Shown here one piece after another: positions 8,307 to 17,500 of a stretch of 64,000 nucleotides of DNA. The notes under the pieces are model-generated. The model had not been told where the DNA came from, searched no databases, and saw only the letters and a program-made list of their open reading frames with translations. Each line of letters opens with the position of its first letter. The first letter of the stretch is position 1. Origin of the DNA: Chitinophaga pinensis (GTDB lineage: Bacteria; Bacteroidota; Bacteroidia; Flavobacteriales_D; Crocinitomicaceae); NCBI GenBank assembly GCA_945863605.1, contig CAMAZP010000008.1:41365-105364 (forward strand), read 5' to 3'. The translations under genes were made by a program, and so were the position numbers.

Positions 8307-11093
8307 TTAAACTTTACTATTTGTATCAAAAGAAATTGAAATGTAAAACATTCTTCCAACAAAAGGTCCCCCATACACTTGTAGAACTTTGTTATTTAAT
8401 ATATTTGATGCCCCTAGTTTTATCGTAAGATTTGCTTTTTCAATCAATTTATTTACTTGCGCATCAACCAATCCATACGAGGGAATAATGCCTGTAAATT
8501 GGGGTGATCCTTCAGATAAAAAACCTTGAATCCACTTGTAATTTATATTAAATCCAATACCATTAACTTTTTTAATTGCTAAGTCTTTACCCTGAAATCC
8601 TAAATTGAATTTATTTTCAGGTGTATTATATGCAGGAATAATAGGGTCATTCGATACTTTTCGCAGTTCGTTCCATGAGTAGTTTCCGTTTAAAGCTAAA
8701 TGATCATTTAAATAAAAATTTAATCCAATAGTTATTCCTTGTGTTGTTATTTTTTCTTTTGAATTTGTGGCTATACGGTAAACATCTTCAATAATAATTG
8801 TACTATTCGGGGTGACAAAAATATCTGCACCATTTACATAACCTATAAAATTTGTGTAGCGATTAAAATAGTAACCTAGATCCAGGTACAACTTGTTAAA
8901 AAACAAACCTTTATAACCAAATTCAAATGACAAAACCTTTTCTGGAGCAATTGGATCCAAATTAAAGTACTCTAAAGTATCAATATTAGGAATCAAAGTT
9001 GAGTAACAATTTTGAATTGACTCTATTGTAACAAGTGAGTCATAGCCACTAATATTACCTAGTAATTTGGCTCTTCCAACATTGTAATACATATATTGAT
9101 TTAATAATGTTGGATTTCTAATTGCTGATGTAACGGTTCCTTTAATCGTTTGTTGCTTATTCGGTTGCCAAATTAAAGATGCTGCAGGTGAAGGTAAAAA
9201 GTCAAAGTTTTGATTTTTATCAACGCGTATACTTGCTCTTAAAATCCATTTATCAGATGCAAACTTCTTATCAACACCTGCATAAATTCCAAATTCTTTA
9301 TTTATGATTCGAACACCATTTGTATCGCTAAAAAGAGATCCTCCTGATTTAGGCGTATAAATTCTACCATTACCGCCAATAGTAAACTTTGCAAATGAGG
9401 TATTAAATATTTTCTCTGCATGAATGTGATATAATGCTGATTTATCTACTATTCTTGAACCACCCTCAAGAAATGAAGTTTTTCTTGTTATATCTGCTAG
9501 CAGTGAATCGAATCGTTGAGTGCCGGGTTGAAAATAATCTTGCATTTCCAAATTACTGAATTCACTATCAGCAAATTCTCTTGCTTCTTGGTGCCAAACA
9601 AACATTGAATCTGGATTAGCATCAATAACCGCATTGATAGCATCATAATCTGCTGGTGAACCAACAATTGGTGTCCATTGAACACTTGGGTCTAATGCTC
9701 TTACTCGACTTGTTATTTGACTTGACCAATATTGACGGTATCTATTTTGCCAATTAGCATCAGTTGCTGCAGCATCTTGCAATAAAAAAGCTGTTAAGAC
9801 CGCATCGTATGAATTTCCTGCGTCCTCATTTGTAGCATAGGCACGAATGAAAAAATCATCTTTTTTCTGAATTTCGATTCGATTTTGAAAAAACAAAATA
9901 TCTTTTAAGCTAAATCTATTATCACCTTGGTAAACTGTTGTTCCTGTTCCAAAATTGGAGGCAAAAATCATTTCTACTTTCGGAGTTAGCATAAAATGTA
10001 AAGCCCCTGAAGCTTTTAAATTCTCAGTTTTGTAGTCAACAATATCTTTTTCCCAATATCCCGTTCTGTGCCAACGTCTTAAACCAGGAGTTTGCCAAAC
10101 AGCACTTAAATCTAATGCATTATTAATATTTGGTGAAAGATTTTCATCACCGTATCTATTAACGGCATCGTATCCTCCAGGATTATATATATCAGTATCT
10201 AATCCTTCTACAGAATTGCTATTACTTGCCTCCCAGTCATTTGCTCGCATATATGCTACATTAACTTTATAAGCAAATACATCTCTTTCTTTTTTAAATT
10301 TATAGGCTTTTGCATAACGAACAGCGTACTCAGTTAAAAAACGTTCACCAGCTTTAACACTTGCACTAAATCCCTGAAATTTGAATGGATTCTTTGTGTT
10401 CATACTAATTACTCCATTAAAAGCATTAGGACCATAAAAAGCAGAACTTGCACCAGAAATAATATCTACTTGCATAAGATCTAGTTCAGAGGCTCCAAGA
10501 AAATTACCCAAAGAAAAACTAAGTCCAGGAGAAGCATTATCAACGCCATCAATCAATTGTAATGTTCGAACAGGTGACGTAGAATTGAAACCGCGTGTAT
10601 TGATTACTTTAAAACCAATACTAGCGGAAGTTAAATCAACACCTTTCATATGACTTAATCCTTCATAAAAATCTAAAGCTGGAGTTGCTTTTATTTCAGC
10701 TAATGACATTGTTTCAACCGATAGCGCTGAAACTTTCTCTTTTTCATTTGCAAAACTTCTAACGCTAACTTCTCCAAGAACTTTAACATTATCAGGATTT
10801 AATCGAATAATTATACTATCATTTACATCTTTAACAACTACATCTGCTTGAATGTAGCCAAACATTGTGCACGTTAAGTTAATTGGGAAATTTGAGCTAA
10901 TATTTGTAATTTTAAAACGGCCACTGTTATCTGAAATGGCTCCATTGTTTACACCGACCACTTTAATTTTGACACTTTCTAAAGGTTTATTAGAAAAATC
11001 ATCGTAAACTATTCCTGTAATAGAATTTTGAGCTGATAAATTAATTGCACTGAGTACAAAAAATAAAAGATAAACTATTTTATGTTTGATCAC
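8307..11093 (-). CDS. TonB-dependent outer-membrane receptor with carboxypeptidase-regulatory-like domain
   Basis: A 928-residue outer-membrane transporter powered by TonB. Seen: signal peptide (KIVYLLFFVLSAINLSAQ), a CarboxypepD_reg-like domain at about 22-100 (SITGIVYDDFSNKPLESVKI, DNSGRFKI), and a plug domain with LQLIDGVDNASPGL and IISGASSAFYGPNAFNGVI. A long beta-barrel then ends near the C-terminus in aromatic-rich strands (GRMFYISISF). The layout fits the SusC/CirA-like receptors of Bacteroidota, but no SusD partner is adjacent, so the substrate is unknown. It probably shares a transcript with the secreted esterase downstream. A well-spaced Bacteroidota promoter lies just upstream. Confidence 0.93.
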   Translation of the reverse strand: MIKHKIVYLLFFVLSAINLSAQNSITGIVYDDFSNKPLESVKIKVVGVNNGAISDNSGRFKITNISSNFPINLTCTMFGYIQADVVVKDVNDSIIIRLNPDNVKVLGEVSVRSFANEKEKVSALSVETMSLAEIKATPALDFYEGLSHMKGVDLTSASIGFKVINTRGFNSTSPVRTLQLIDGVDNASPGLSFSLGNFLGASELDLMQVDIISGASSAFYGPNAFNGVISMNTKNPFKFQGFSASVKAGERFLTEYAVRYAKAYKFKKERDVFAYKVNVAYMRANDWEASNSNSVEGLDTDIYNPGGYDAVNRYGDENLSPNINNALDLSAVWQTPGLRRWHRTGYWEKDIVDYKTENLKASGALHFMLTPKVEMIFASNFGTGTTVYQGDNRFSLKDILFFQNRIEIQKKDDFFIRAYATNEDAGNSYDAVLTAFLLQDAAATDANWQNRYRQYWSSQITSRVRALDPSVQWTPIVGSPADYDAINAVIDANPDSMFVWHQEAREFADSEFSNLEMQDYFQPGTQRFDSLLADITRKTSFLEGGSRIVDKSALYHIHAEKIFNTSFAKFTIGGNGRIYTPKSGGSLFSDTNGVRIINKEFGIYAGVDKKFASDKWILRASIRVDKNQNFDFLPSPAASLIWQPNKQQTIKGTVTSAIRNPTLLNQYMYYNVGRAKLLGNISGYDSLVTIESIQNCYSTLIPNIDTLEYFNLDPIAPEKVLSFEFGYKGLFFNKLYLDLGYYFNRYTNFIGYVNGADIFVTPNSTIIIEDVYRIATNSKEKITTQGITIGLNFYLNDHLALNGNYSWNELRKVSNDPIIPAYNTPENKFNLGFQGKDLAIKKVNGIGFNINYKWIQGFLSEGSPQFTGIIPSYGLVDAQVNKLIEKANLTIKLGASNILNNKVLQVYGGPFVGRMFYISISFDTNSKV

Positions 11094-11132
11094 TATATGA
11101 AAAAATTAGTTTTTGAATTAAGTAGATTCAAT

Positions 11133-11162
11133 CAAAAATATCTTATTTCTAGCTGAAAACAA
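11133..11162 (-). promoter_or_regulatory. candidate Bacteroidota promoter for the TonB-dependent receptor
   Basis: On the minus strand, TTG (11160-11162), a 19-nt spacer and TATTTTTG (11133-11140) match the known Bacteroidota housekeeping pattern of -33 TTG and -7 TAnnTTTG. The element sits about 40 bp before the start codon at 11093. Confidence 0.5.
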
Positions 11163-11232
11163 AATTAAAGTTGAAAAAAAGCAAATATTCTTAACTTATA
11201 AAATTAAATTAAACCAATTATTAAAACGAAAA

Positions 11233-11254
11233 AGGCTGTCAAAATAGACAGCCT
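11233..11254 (-). terminator. rho-independent terminator after the Omp28-like gene
   Basis: The inverted repeat aggctgtc (11233-11240) and gacagcct (11247-11254) has a 6-nt loop, and a T-run follows on the minus transcript. It lies about 34 bp beyond the stop at 11288. Confidence 0.8.
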
Positions 11255-11287
11255 CTTAAAAGTAATAGGTTATAATGTTTTCTTAAA

Positions 11288-13303
11288 TTATTCAACCACT
11301 AATCTTTTGGTAACTTTTTTACCATCGATTGTAAATTGAACCAAATATACTCCTGCAGTGAAAGCAGATGTGTTAAGATTAACAGACCAAGTTCCATTTA
11401 AAGAACCATAGTTTTTTTCAGCCAAAACTTTTCCGGAAATATCAATCAATTTCATTTCAACTTGAACTTGATTTTCTAAATTTAGGCTAATTGTAGTATT
11501 TGAATTTGCTGGATTTGGATAAATCTTTACCATTGCGTCTAATTGATTTTCAAGGGCTTCAAATAAACCTGCATTACTTCCATCCACAAAACCATTTGTT
11601 ACAGCCTCAGCAATTGTAGCTTTTCCAGCATTATCGATTCTTCCTGCTGGATCAATTAATAAACCAACTATGTGCATTTCATTTGCTTCCCAAGTTGTTG
11701 GTAATTCAAATGTGAAATTTAAAGTATGTGATTCTCCAGTGCTTACCGCTGCAGGAAAGCTGTTTGTATAACCTGCAAAACTTGGAGCAATTGCTCGTGC
11801 AACGTGATCATAAACCATTTGTGAAGCTGGAACAGGATTTGGTTTAGTTTCAAACCCACCCATAATTCCATTTGCACCTCCAGCATAAGAATTTGATTGA
11901 TTATAACCTGAACCAGTCCCAGTTACACCATCTTCAGTTAACACACATGCCAATTTATAACTGTTTGTTGCATTTGCTGTAAAATTAGCTGTAACAGAAA
12001 CATTCAATGTTCTTGAAGTTTCATCCCAAAGTGCTCCATTAACAATTGTTGCTTTTGGAGCTACTTGTAAACGCTCAAAAAACTGAGGTCCCATTCCAGA
12101 AGGATCAACATCGGTTCCTCTATCTACTAGTGAACTTGGATAACCAGCAATTAAACTTCCAAACGCAGCATCGTAATCTGTAATTGTCATTGGATCATTG
12201 TTATGAACTGCAATTCCTATCCAATAATCATCATACTTTTGAGTAAATAAGTCCATGTAAACAGTTCCACGAGGACACCATTGACACCAAGTTCCAGTAC
12301 CTTCTTCACTGACAACCATTTTACCAGTAGCTGGAACGACTGGATTAATTGCTTTTGTAAGTGTATCGTCAGAACTTATATCATCTATTCCCATATTTAC
12401 ATTTGAAACGATAGCTTTGTAAAGCCCATTACCTGGTACAAGTGTAATATTCGGTAACGTTGCTTCATAAGTTGCTAAACTTGCAATATTCTGTCCTGAA
12501 ACATTAGCTGTATAGGTTGCACCATTATATTCAAAATCAACATCAAAAGAATTGATTGCTGTAGTTCCACCATTTAAAACACGAACTTTTGGAGCGAAAG
12601 TTTGACCAGAAATTTCACCTGTAGTAATGATTTGTGAAGTCAATGCATTTAATGCTGGTAAAGTATAATTCTCATGATCAAAACTTACATCATCGACATA
12701 GAATTGGCTATTTTGAATCGGATAATAGTCCACTGAAGCTACTACATTTACACCATTTGTCCAAGTAGAAATTAGTACATCATTCACATAAGCTTTCCAA
12801 ACTTTAAGGGTAAGATTTGCGACGATTTTAAGATTGAACCAAGTTGCAGGAGTGTAAGTTCCTACTGCTAAATCTGCTGTAGTTCCATCGTCAATACGAA
12901 TTTCTCCTCCATCCATATTTACATTTAAAGTATAAGTTGTACCAGCAGTTAAAGCTCCTTGAATATTGAAATATCCATTTTTACCAGTATTGATGTAGAA
13001 ATTATTCTCAAGAGTGAATATTCCACTGTTGTAAACTTGACCAAATTTCAAGAGCACATCTTGTGGTCCGCCATTAGCTGCTGTTGAGGCAAAATAAATT
13101 GATTGCGCACCACTTAAAGCTTGAACGTCGGTTGTTTTTACATCTTCAGTATTTCCTTCAGTTCCAGACCAAGTTGACCAATTTGTTGATTGAGGACCAA
13201 TGTAAGAACCGAGTGCATAGCCTTCGAAATCATCTGAAAATAATTGTCCAAAAGTGAAGTTGGAAGCAATTAGTATAGAAGCAAATAAAGTAAATTTTCT
13301 CAT
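11288..13303 (-). CDS. T9SS-secreted Omp28-like protein with thioredoxin-type CxxC
   Basis: A 671-residue exported protein. Signal peptide at 1-19 (FASILIASNFTFG), then a lectin/LamG-like beta-sandwich region at about 20-210 (FEGYALGSY ... YVDDVSFDH), then an Ig-like stretch. A thioredoxin-like Omp28-related domain follows, with the redox-type motif WCQWC (Cys340 and Cys343) in EEGTGTWCQWCPRGTVYM, then IGIAVHNNDPM and YPSSLVDRG. The C-terminal 80 residues are a T9SS type A sorting domain (VKIYPNPANS, FTAGVYLVQF, KVTKRLVVE). It is therefore predicted to be on or outside the cell surface. The CxxC could be redox active or structural. It is flanked by terminators on both sides and looks monocistronic. 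Confidence 0.85.
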   Translation of the reverse strand: MRKFTLFASILIASNFTFGQLFSDDFEGYALGSYIGPQSTNWSTWSGTEGNTEDVKTTDVQALSGAQSIYFASTAANGGPQDVLLKFGQVYNSGIFTLENNFYINTGKNGYFNIQGALTAGTTYTLNVNMDGGEIRIDDGTTADLAVGTYTPATWFNLKIVANLTLKVWKAYVNDVLISTWTNGVNVVASVDYYPIQNSQFYVDDVSFDHENYTLPALNALTSQIITTGEISGQTFAPKVRVLNGGTTAINSFDVDFEYNGATYTANVSGQNIASLATYEATLPNITLVPGNGLYKAIVSNVNMGIDDISSDDTLTKAINPVVPATGKMVVSEEGTGTWCQWCPRGTVYMDLFTQKYDDYWIGIAVHNNDPMTITDYDAAFGSLIAGYPSSLVDRGTDVDPSGMGPQFFERLQVAPKATIVNGALWDETSRTLNVSVTANFTANATNSYKLACVLTEDGVTGTGSGYNQSNSYAGGANGIMGGFETKPNPVPASQMVYDHVARAIAPSFAGYTNSFPAAVSTGESHTLNFTFELPTTWEANEMHIVGLLIDPAGRIDNAGKATIAEAVTNGFVDGSNAGLFEALENQLDAMVKIYPNPANSNTTISLNLENQVQVEMKLIDISGKVLAEKNYGSLNGTWSVNLNTSAFTAGVYLVQFTIDGKKVTKRLVVE

Positions 13304-13456
13304 TTTATAATTTTAAGTTTTTAATAATTTAGACAATGAAATTACTATTTTTTTTTAAAATTAAAAATCATTTATAAAAAATATAAAAAGATTTTAAAAT
13401 TCTAAAATCGTTGAAAAGATAAATTGATTATAAACTTAGTTTAATACTAATTAAAA

Positions 13457-13480
13457 AAGGGAAACATATCTGCTTCCCTT
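13457..13480 (-). terminator. rho-independent terminator after carB
   Basis: The inverted repeat aagggaa (13457-13463) and ttccctt (13474-13480) has a 10-nt loop. Six A on the plus strand at 13453-13458 give the T-run on the minus transcript. It lies 24 bp past the carB stop. Confidence 0.7.
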
Positions 13481-13503
13481 ATCAAATAATAAAAATTAAA
13501 ATT

Positions 13504-16320
13504 TTACTTCGATAAATGCATATTTCGCTCCGAATAAATCTTCGTGAAAAATGGATCTTTCAAGTTTTTGATAAATCGAATGGCTTCACCTGTAGATTTC
13601 ATTTCTGGTCCAAGTTCCTTTTTTACATCTGGAAATTTCTCGTAAGAGAAAACCGGAATCTTAATCGCATAACCTTCTTTCCGTGGATTGAAATTGAAAT
13701 CCGTTACTTTGTTAACTCCCAACATTACTTTAGTAGCGTAATTTACATAAGGTTCGTCGTATGCTTTCGCAATAAACGGTACTGTGCGCGATGCTCTTGG
13801 ATTGGCTTCAATTACATATACTTTGTCATCTTTGATTGCAAACTGAATGTTTAACAATCCAACAGTTCTTAATTCAACTGCGATTTTACGAGTAATATCT
13901 TCAATTTGAGTCATAACAAAATCTCCCAAATTGTATGGAGGCAACACCGCATACGAATCACCTGAGTGAATTCCAGCTGGCTCGATATGTTGCATAATTC
14001 CAATGATATATACATTTTCACCATCACAAATTGCATCAGCTTCAGCCTCAATCGCACCACCTAAAAAGTGATCCAATAAAATTTGATTGTTACCCATTTC
14101 ATTTAAAATGTCAACCACGTGATGTTCCAATTCATTTTTATTGATGACAATTTTCATTTTTTGTCCTCCTAAAACATAGGAAGGACGAACTAATAAAGGA
14201 AACCCTAAATCATCTGCCAATACTAAAGCTTGTTCAGCGCTTTCAACAACTCCATATTGAGGGAAAGGAATATTGTTTTTCTCCAATAATTTTGAGAATC
14301 TACCTCGATCTTCAGCTAAATCTAAAGCGTCAAAACTTGTTCCCAAAATTTTAATTCCCATTCGGGTTAATTTCTCAGCTAATTTCAATGCTGTTTGACC
14401 ACCTAACTGAACGATTACACCCTCTGGTTTTTCGTGTTGAATGATGTCGTAAATATGTTCCCAGAAAACAGGTTCAAAGTATAATTTGTCAGCTGTATCA
14501 AAATCTGTAGAAACAGTTTCCGGATTACAGTTGATCATAATCGTTTCAAATCCACATTCTTTCGCAGCTAAAACACCGTGAACACACGAATAATCAAACT
14601 CAATCCCCTGCCCTATTCTATTTGGACCAGAACCTAAAACAACAACTTTTTTCTTGTCAGTGACAATGCTTTCGTTCTCGTATTCAAAAGTAGAATAATA
14701 ATAAGGTGTTTTGGCTTCAAACTCAGCAGCACATGTATCAACTAATTTGAAAACACGATTGATTCCAAAATCTGTTCTTTTTTTATAAACTTCTGATTCT
14801 AAACAACGTACCAAATGTGCAATTTGACGATCGGCATATCCTTTTTGTTTGGCTTCAAACAGTAAATCTTTCGGTAAGTTACCGATATGGAATTTATCTA
14901 TTTTACGTTCTAACTTAATTAAATCCTCAATTTGTTTCAAAAACCAAATATCAATTTTCGTTTTCTCGACAATCGTTTTGAAAGGAATACCCAATTTAAT
15001 GGCATCGTAAATGTGAAACAAACGGTTCCAACTAGGATGCTCTAACGAATAAAGAATTTCATTTTGGTTGGTTAATTCACGTCCATCAGCACCTAAACCA
15101 TTTCTATCCACCTCTAATGATTGACAAGCTTTCTGCAAAGCTTCTTGAAAGGAACGACCAATCCCCATAACCTCACCAACAGATTTCATTTGTAAACCTA
15201 ATTGACGATTTGTTCCAGGGAATTTATTAAAGTTCCAACGCGGGATTTTCACAATAACATAGTCCAAAGTTGGTTCGAATAATGCAGATGTTGTTTTTGT
15301 AATTTGATTATTTAATTCATCTAGGTGATAACCAATCGCTAATTTTGAAGCAATTTTCGCGATTGGATAACCTGTTGCTTTAGATGCTAAAGCTGAAGAA
15401 CGGGAAACGCGGGGATTGATTTCAATGGCAATAATGTCTTCTTTTTCGTCTGGAGATACAGCAAATTGAACGTTACAACCACCAGCAAAATTCCCAATCG
15501 AACGCATCATCAAAATTGCCATATCGCGCATTTTTTGAAACGTTGTGTCGGAAAGTGTCATCGCAGGAGCAACAGTAATTGAATCTCCTGTATGAATTCC
15601 CATTGGATCAAAATTCTCTATTGAACAGATAATTACAACGTTATCGTTTGCATCGCGCAACAATTCCAATTCGTATTCTTTCCAACCCAAAAGTGCTTTG
15701 TCAATCATCACTTCATGAATTGGTGATAATTGCAAACCTCTTTCTAATAAATTATCAAATTCTTTAGGCTCGTGAAGAATCGAAGCTCCTGAACCACCAA
15801 GTGTATAAGACGGACGAATACAAAGTGGGAAACCAAATTCTTGTGCAATTTCTTTACCCTCAAGGAACGATTTCGCCGTTTTTTGAGGCGCCATTCCTAC
15901 CCCAATTTTCAACATCAATTCTCGGAAAGCTTCACGATTTTCAGTGATTTCAATTGCAGCGATATCTACACCAATGATTTTCACACCATAATCTTCCCAA
16001 ATCCCCATTTCATCACATTGAATACACAAATTCAAAGCTGTTTGTCCTCCCATTGTTGGAAGCACGGCATCGATTTTGTGATTTTTCAAAATTTCAATGA
16101 TACTTTCTGGCTCTAAAGGTTGTAGGTAAACATTATCCGCAACGACTTTATCCGTCATAATTGTTGCTGGATTTGAATTGATTAAAGTTACTTCAATTCC
16201 TTCATCTCTCAAAGAACGTGCAGCTTGTGATCCTGCATAATCAAATTCACAGGCTTGACCAATAACAATTGGACCACTTCCGATAATTAGTATTGATTTA
16301 AGGGATAAATCTTTTGGCAT
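13504..16320 (-). CDS. carB: carbamoyl-phosphate synthase large subunit, lacking the C-terminal allosteric domain
   Basis: CarB makes carbamoyl phosphate from bicarbonate, ammonia (supplied by the small subunit) and two ATP, for pyrimidine and arginine synthesis. Both ATP-grasp halves are present: the first starts ILIIGSGPIVIGQACEFDY, the second VVVLGSGPNRIGQGIEFDY. Each has its VLPTMGGQTALN or VIVQLGGQTALK loop, and substrate-binding segments such as IEINPRVSRSSALASKATG and VIEANPRASRTVPFIAK are intact. The protein stops at 938 residues, soon after KKELGPEMKSTGE. E. coli CarB (1073) continues there with the MGS-like allosteric domain, which is absent here. From memory, flavobacterial CarB proteins are similarly short. 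The small subunit gene is not in the window. Transcribed alone between a candidate promoter and a terminator. Confidence 0.96.
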   Translation of the reverse strand: MPKDLSLKSILIIGSGPIVIGQACEFDYAGSQAARSLRDEGIEVTLINSNPATIMTDKVVADNVYLQPLEPESIIEILKNHKIDAVLPTMGGQTALNLCIQCDEMGIWEDYGVKIIGVDIAAIEITENREAFRELMLKIGVGMAPQKTAKSFLEGKEIAQEFGFPLCIRPSYTLGGSGASILHEPKEFDNLLERGLQLSPIHEVMIDKALLGWKEYELELLRDANDNVVIICSIENFDPMGIHTGDSITVAPAMTLSDTTFQKMRDMAILMMRSIGNFAGGCNVQFAVSPDEKEDIIAIEINPRVSRSSALASKATGYPIAKIASKLAIGYHLDELNNQITKTTSALFEPTLDYVIVKIPRWNFNKFPGTNRQLGLQMKSVGEVMGIGRSFQEALQKACQSLEVDRNGLGADGRELTNQNEILYSLEHPSWNRLFHIYDAIKLGIPFKTIVEKTKIDIWFLKQIEDLIKLERKIDKFHIGNLPKDLLFEAKQKGYADRQIAHLVRCLESEVYKKRTDFGINRVFKLVDTCAAEFEAKTPYYYSTFEYENESIVTDKKKVVVLGSGPNRIGQGIEFDYSCVHGVLAAKECGFETIMINCNPETVSTDFDTADKLYFEPVFWEHIYDIIQHEKPEGVIVQLGGQTALKLAEKLTRMGIKILGTSFDALDLAEDRGRFSKLLEKNNIPFPQYGVVESAEQALVLADDLGFPLLVRPSYVLGGQKMKIVINKNELEHHVVDILNEMGNNQILLDHFLGGAIEAEADAICDGENVYIIGIMQHIEPAGIHSGDSYAVLPPYNLGDFVMTQIEDITRKIAVELRTVGLLNIQFAIKDDKVYVIEANPRASRTVPFIAKAYDEPYVNYATKVMLGVNKVTDFNFNPRKEGYAIKIPVFSYEKFPDVKKELGPEMKSTGEAIRFIKNLKDPFFTKIYSERNMHLSK

Positions 16321-16372
16321 AGGAGTTTCAATTTACATTTATTTAAGGTAATTGTTTACCGTAAATTGAGCA

Positions 16373-16406
16373 CAAATTTAACCTTTATAGCTTAAATTAC
16401 TACCAA
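16373..16406 (-). promoter_or_regulatory. candidate promoter for carB
   Basis: On the minus strand, TTG (16404-16406), a 23-nt spacer and TAAATTTG (16373-16380) resemble the Bacteroidota -33/-7 pattern, with a spacer slightly longer than ideal. The leader to the carB ATG would be about 45 nt. Confidence 0.35.
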
Positions 16407-16552
16407 AAAAAAGCAATGTTTTTAACAACTTTTGAGCATTGAGCTTTGACGACTTAAAAATCAAGATTGAGTTATAATTTAAAAAGAAAGAATTTCAAGA
16501 AAGTTAAAACTAAAATTAGAATGAAAAGTAATATTTCAATTAAATTTGAGGC

Positions 16553-17500
16553 ATGAAAGAAATCCTGAATACAATTTTGAAAAATTTCAAGCAAGCTCGA
16601 TTTACTTTTGTTATACTTTTATATAGTCTGATTGTACTTGTAGGCATTCATATTTTTAAAACCGGTGAGATAGTTTCGAATGAAATTTTAACCTATTTCG
16701 GTGCTCCGGTTGCGATTGACATTTACAATTTTCACTATTGGGGAATCGTTACAAATAGTTTTGTACATTATGAAATAGGTCATTTTTTACTTAATGCTAT
16801 TAGTTTTTTATTATTAGGAACCTATCTTGAACGAAGAATTGGGACTAAAAATTTCATTCTTTTTGGATTGATTGCATCTACAATTAGTTCTGCCTTTCAA
16901 TTGGCATTTTCCAATGATGCAGGAATCGGACTTTCAGGTGTAAACTATGCTTTTTTTGGATTTATTTTCGCTAAAACTTTTATTGATAATCGCTTTAGGA
17001 TAGTTACCAAAAATATAGCCTTACTAGTGATGCTTTTATTTATTCCATTTTGCGAATATATGAATCGTTTTGGTGGATGGAATGTTGCAACTATAGCTCT
17101 TTTATCGGGTTTTCTACTTGGTGTATTAATTGCTTTCTACAAAACTACTTACGTTAAAATGGTTCAATTTTTTGTAGTTAGTTTATTCGTTTTATCAGTT
17201 ATTTCTCTTTATTACACTCCGTGGTCAGCTCAATGGAATTGTTCGAAGGGAATTTCTTGGCACGAGAAAGGCGACACAGAAATAGCTAAAGCGTATTATC
17301 TCAAAACTATTTACTACGATGAAGCATCCCTTTGCGGTAATGATAATTTGAAAATAATTAAGCTAGACGAGCTTTCAGCAAAGGCTTTTACAGCACATAA
17401 TCGAGGTGATTATTTAAAGGCACGTTATTTCTATGAAGAAATATTGAAAATTGATACTGAAAATAGTTGGGCTAAAAATAATATAAAACGTTTACCGTGA
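16553..17500 (+). CDS. rhomboid-family membrane protein, catalytic His apparently missing, with TPR-like tail
   Basis: A 315-residue membrane protein. The rhomboid core (about 15-215) has roughly six hydrophobic helices, the conserved FVHYEIGHFLLNAISFLLLG (His77 and Asn81), YLERRIG, and the serine motif GLSGVNYAFFGF with Ser128. In the helix where rhomboids carry their second catalytic residue (AHLGGxLAG type), this protein reads IALLSGFLLG, so the His position looks like Leu183. If so it may be a pseudoprotease, or align differently. The C-terminal 90 residues are soluble and TPR-like (KGDTEIAKAYYLKTIYYD, NRGDYLKARYFYEEILKID). The next gene starts inside its stop codon, so the pair is translationally coupled. 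A TAAATTTG motif at 16541-16548 is a possible -7 element. Confidence 0.8.
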   Translation: MKEILNTILKNFKQARFTFVILLYSLIVLVGIHIFKTGEIVSNEILTYFGAPVAIDIYNFHYWGIVTNSFVHYEIGHFLLNAISFLLLGTYLERRIGTKNFILFGLIASTISSAFQLAFSNDAGIGLSGVNYAFFGFIFAKTFIDNRFRIVTKNIALLVMLLFIPFCEYMNRFGGWNVATIALLSGFLLGVLIAFYKTTYVKMVQFFVVSLFVLSVISLYYTPWSAQWNCSKGISWHEKGDTEIAKAYYLKTIYYDEASLCGNDNLKIIKLDELSAKAFTAHNRGDYLKARYFYEEILKIDTENSWAKNNIKRLP

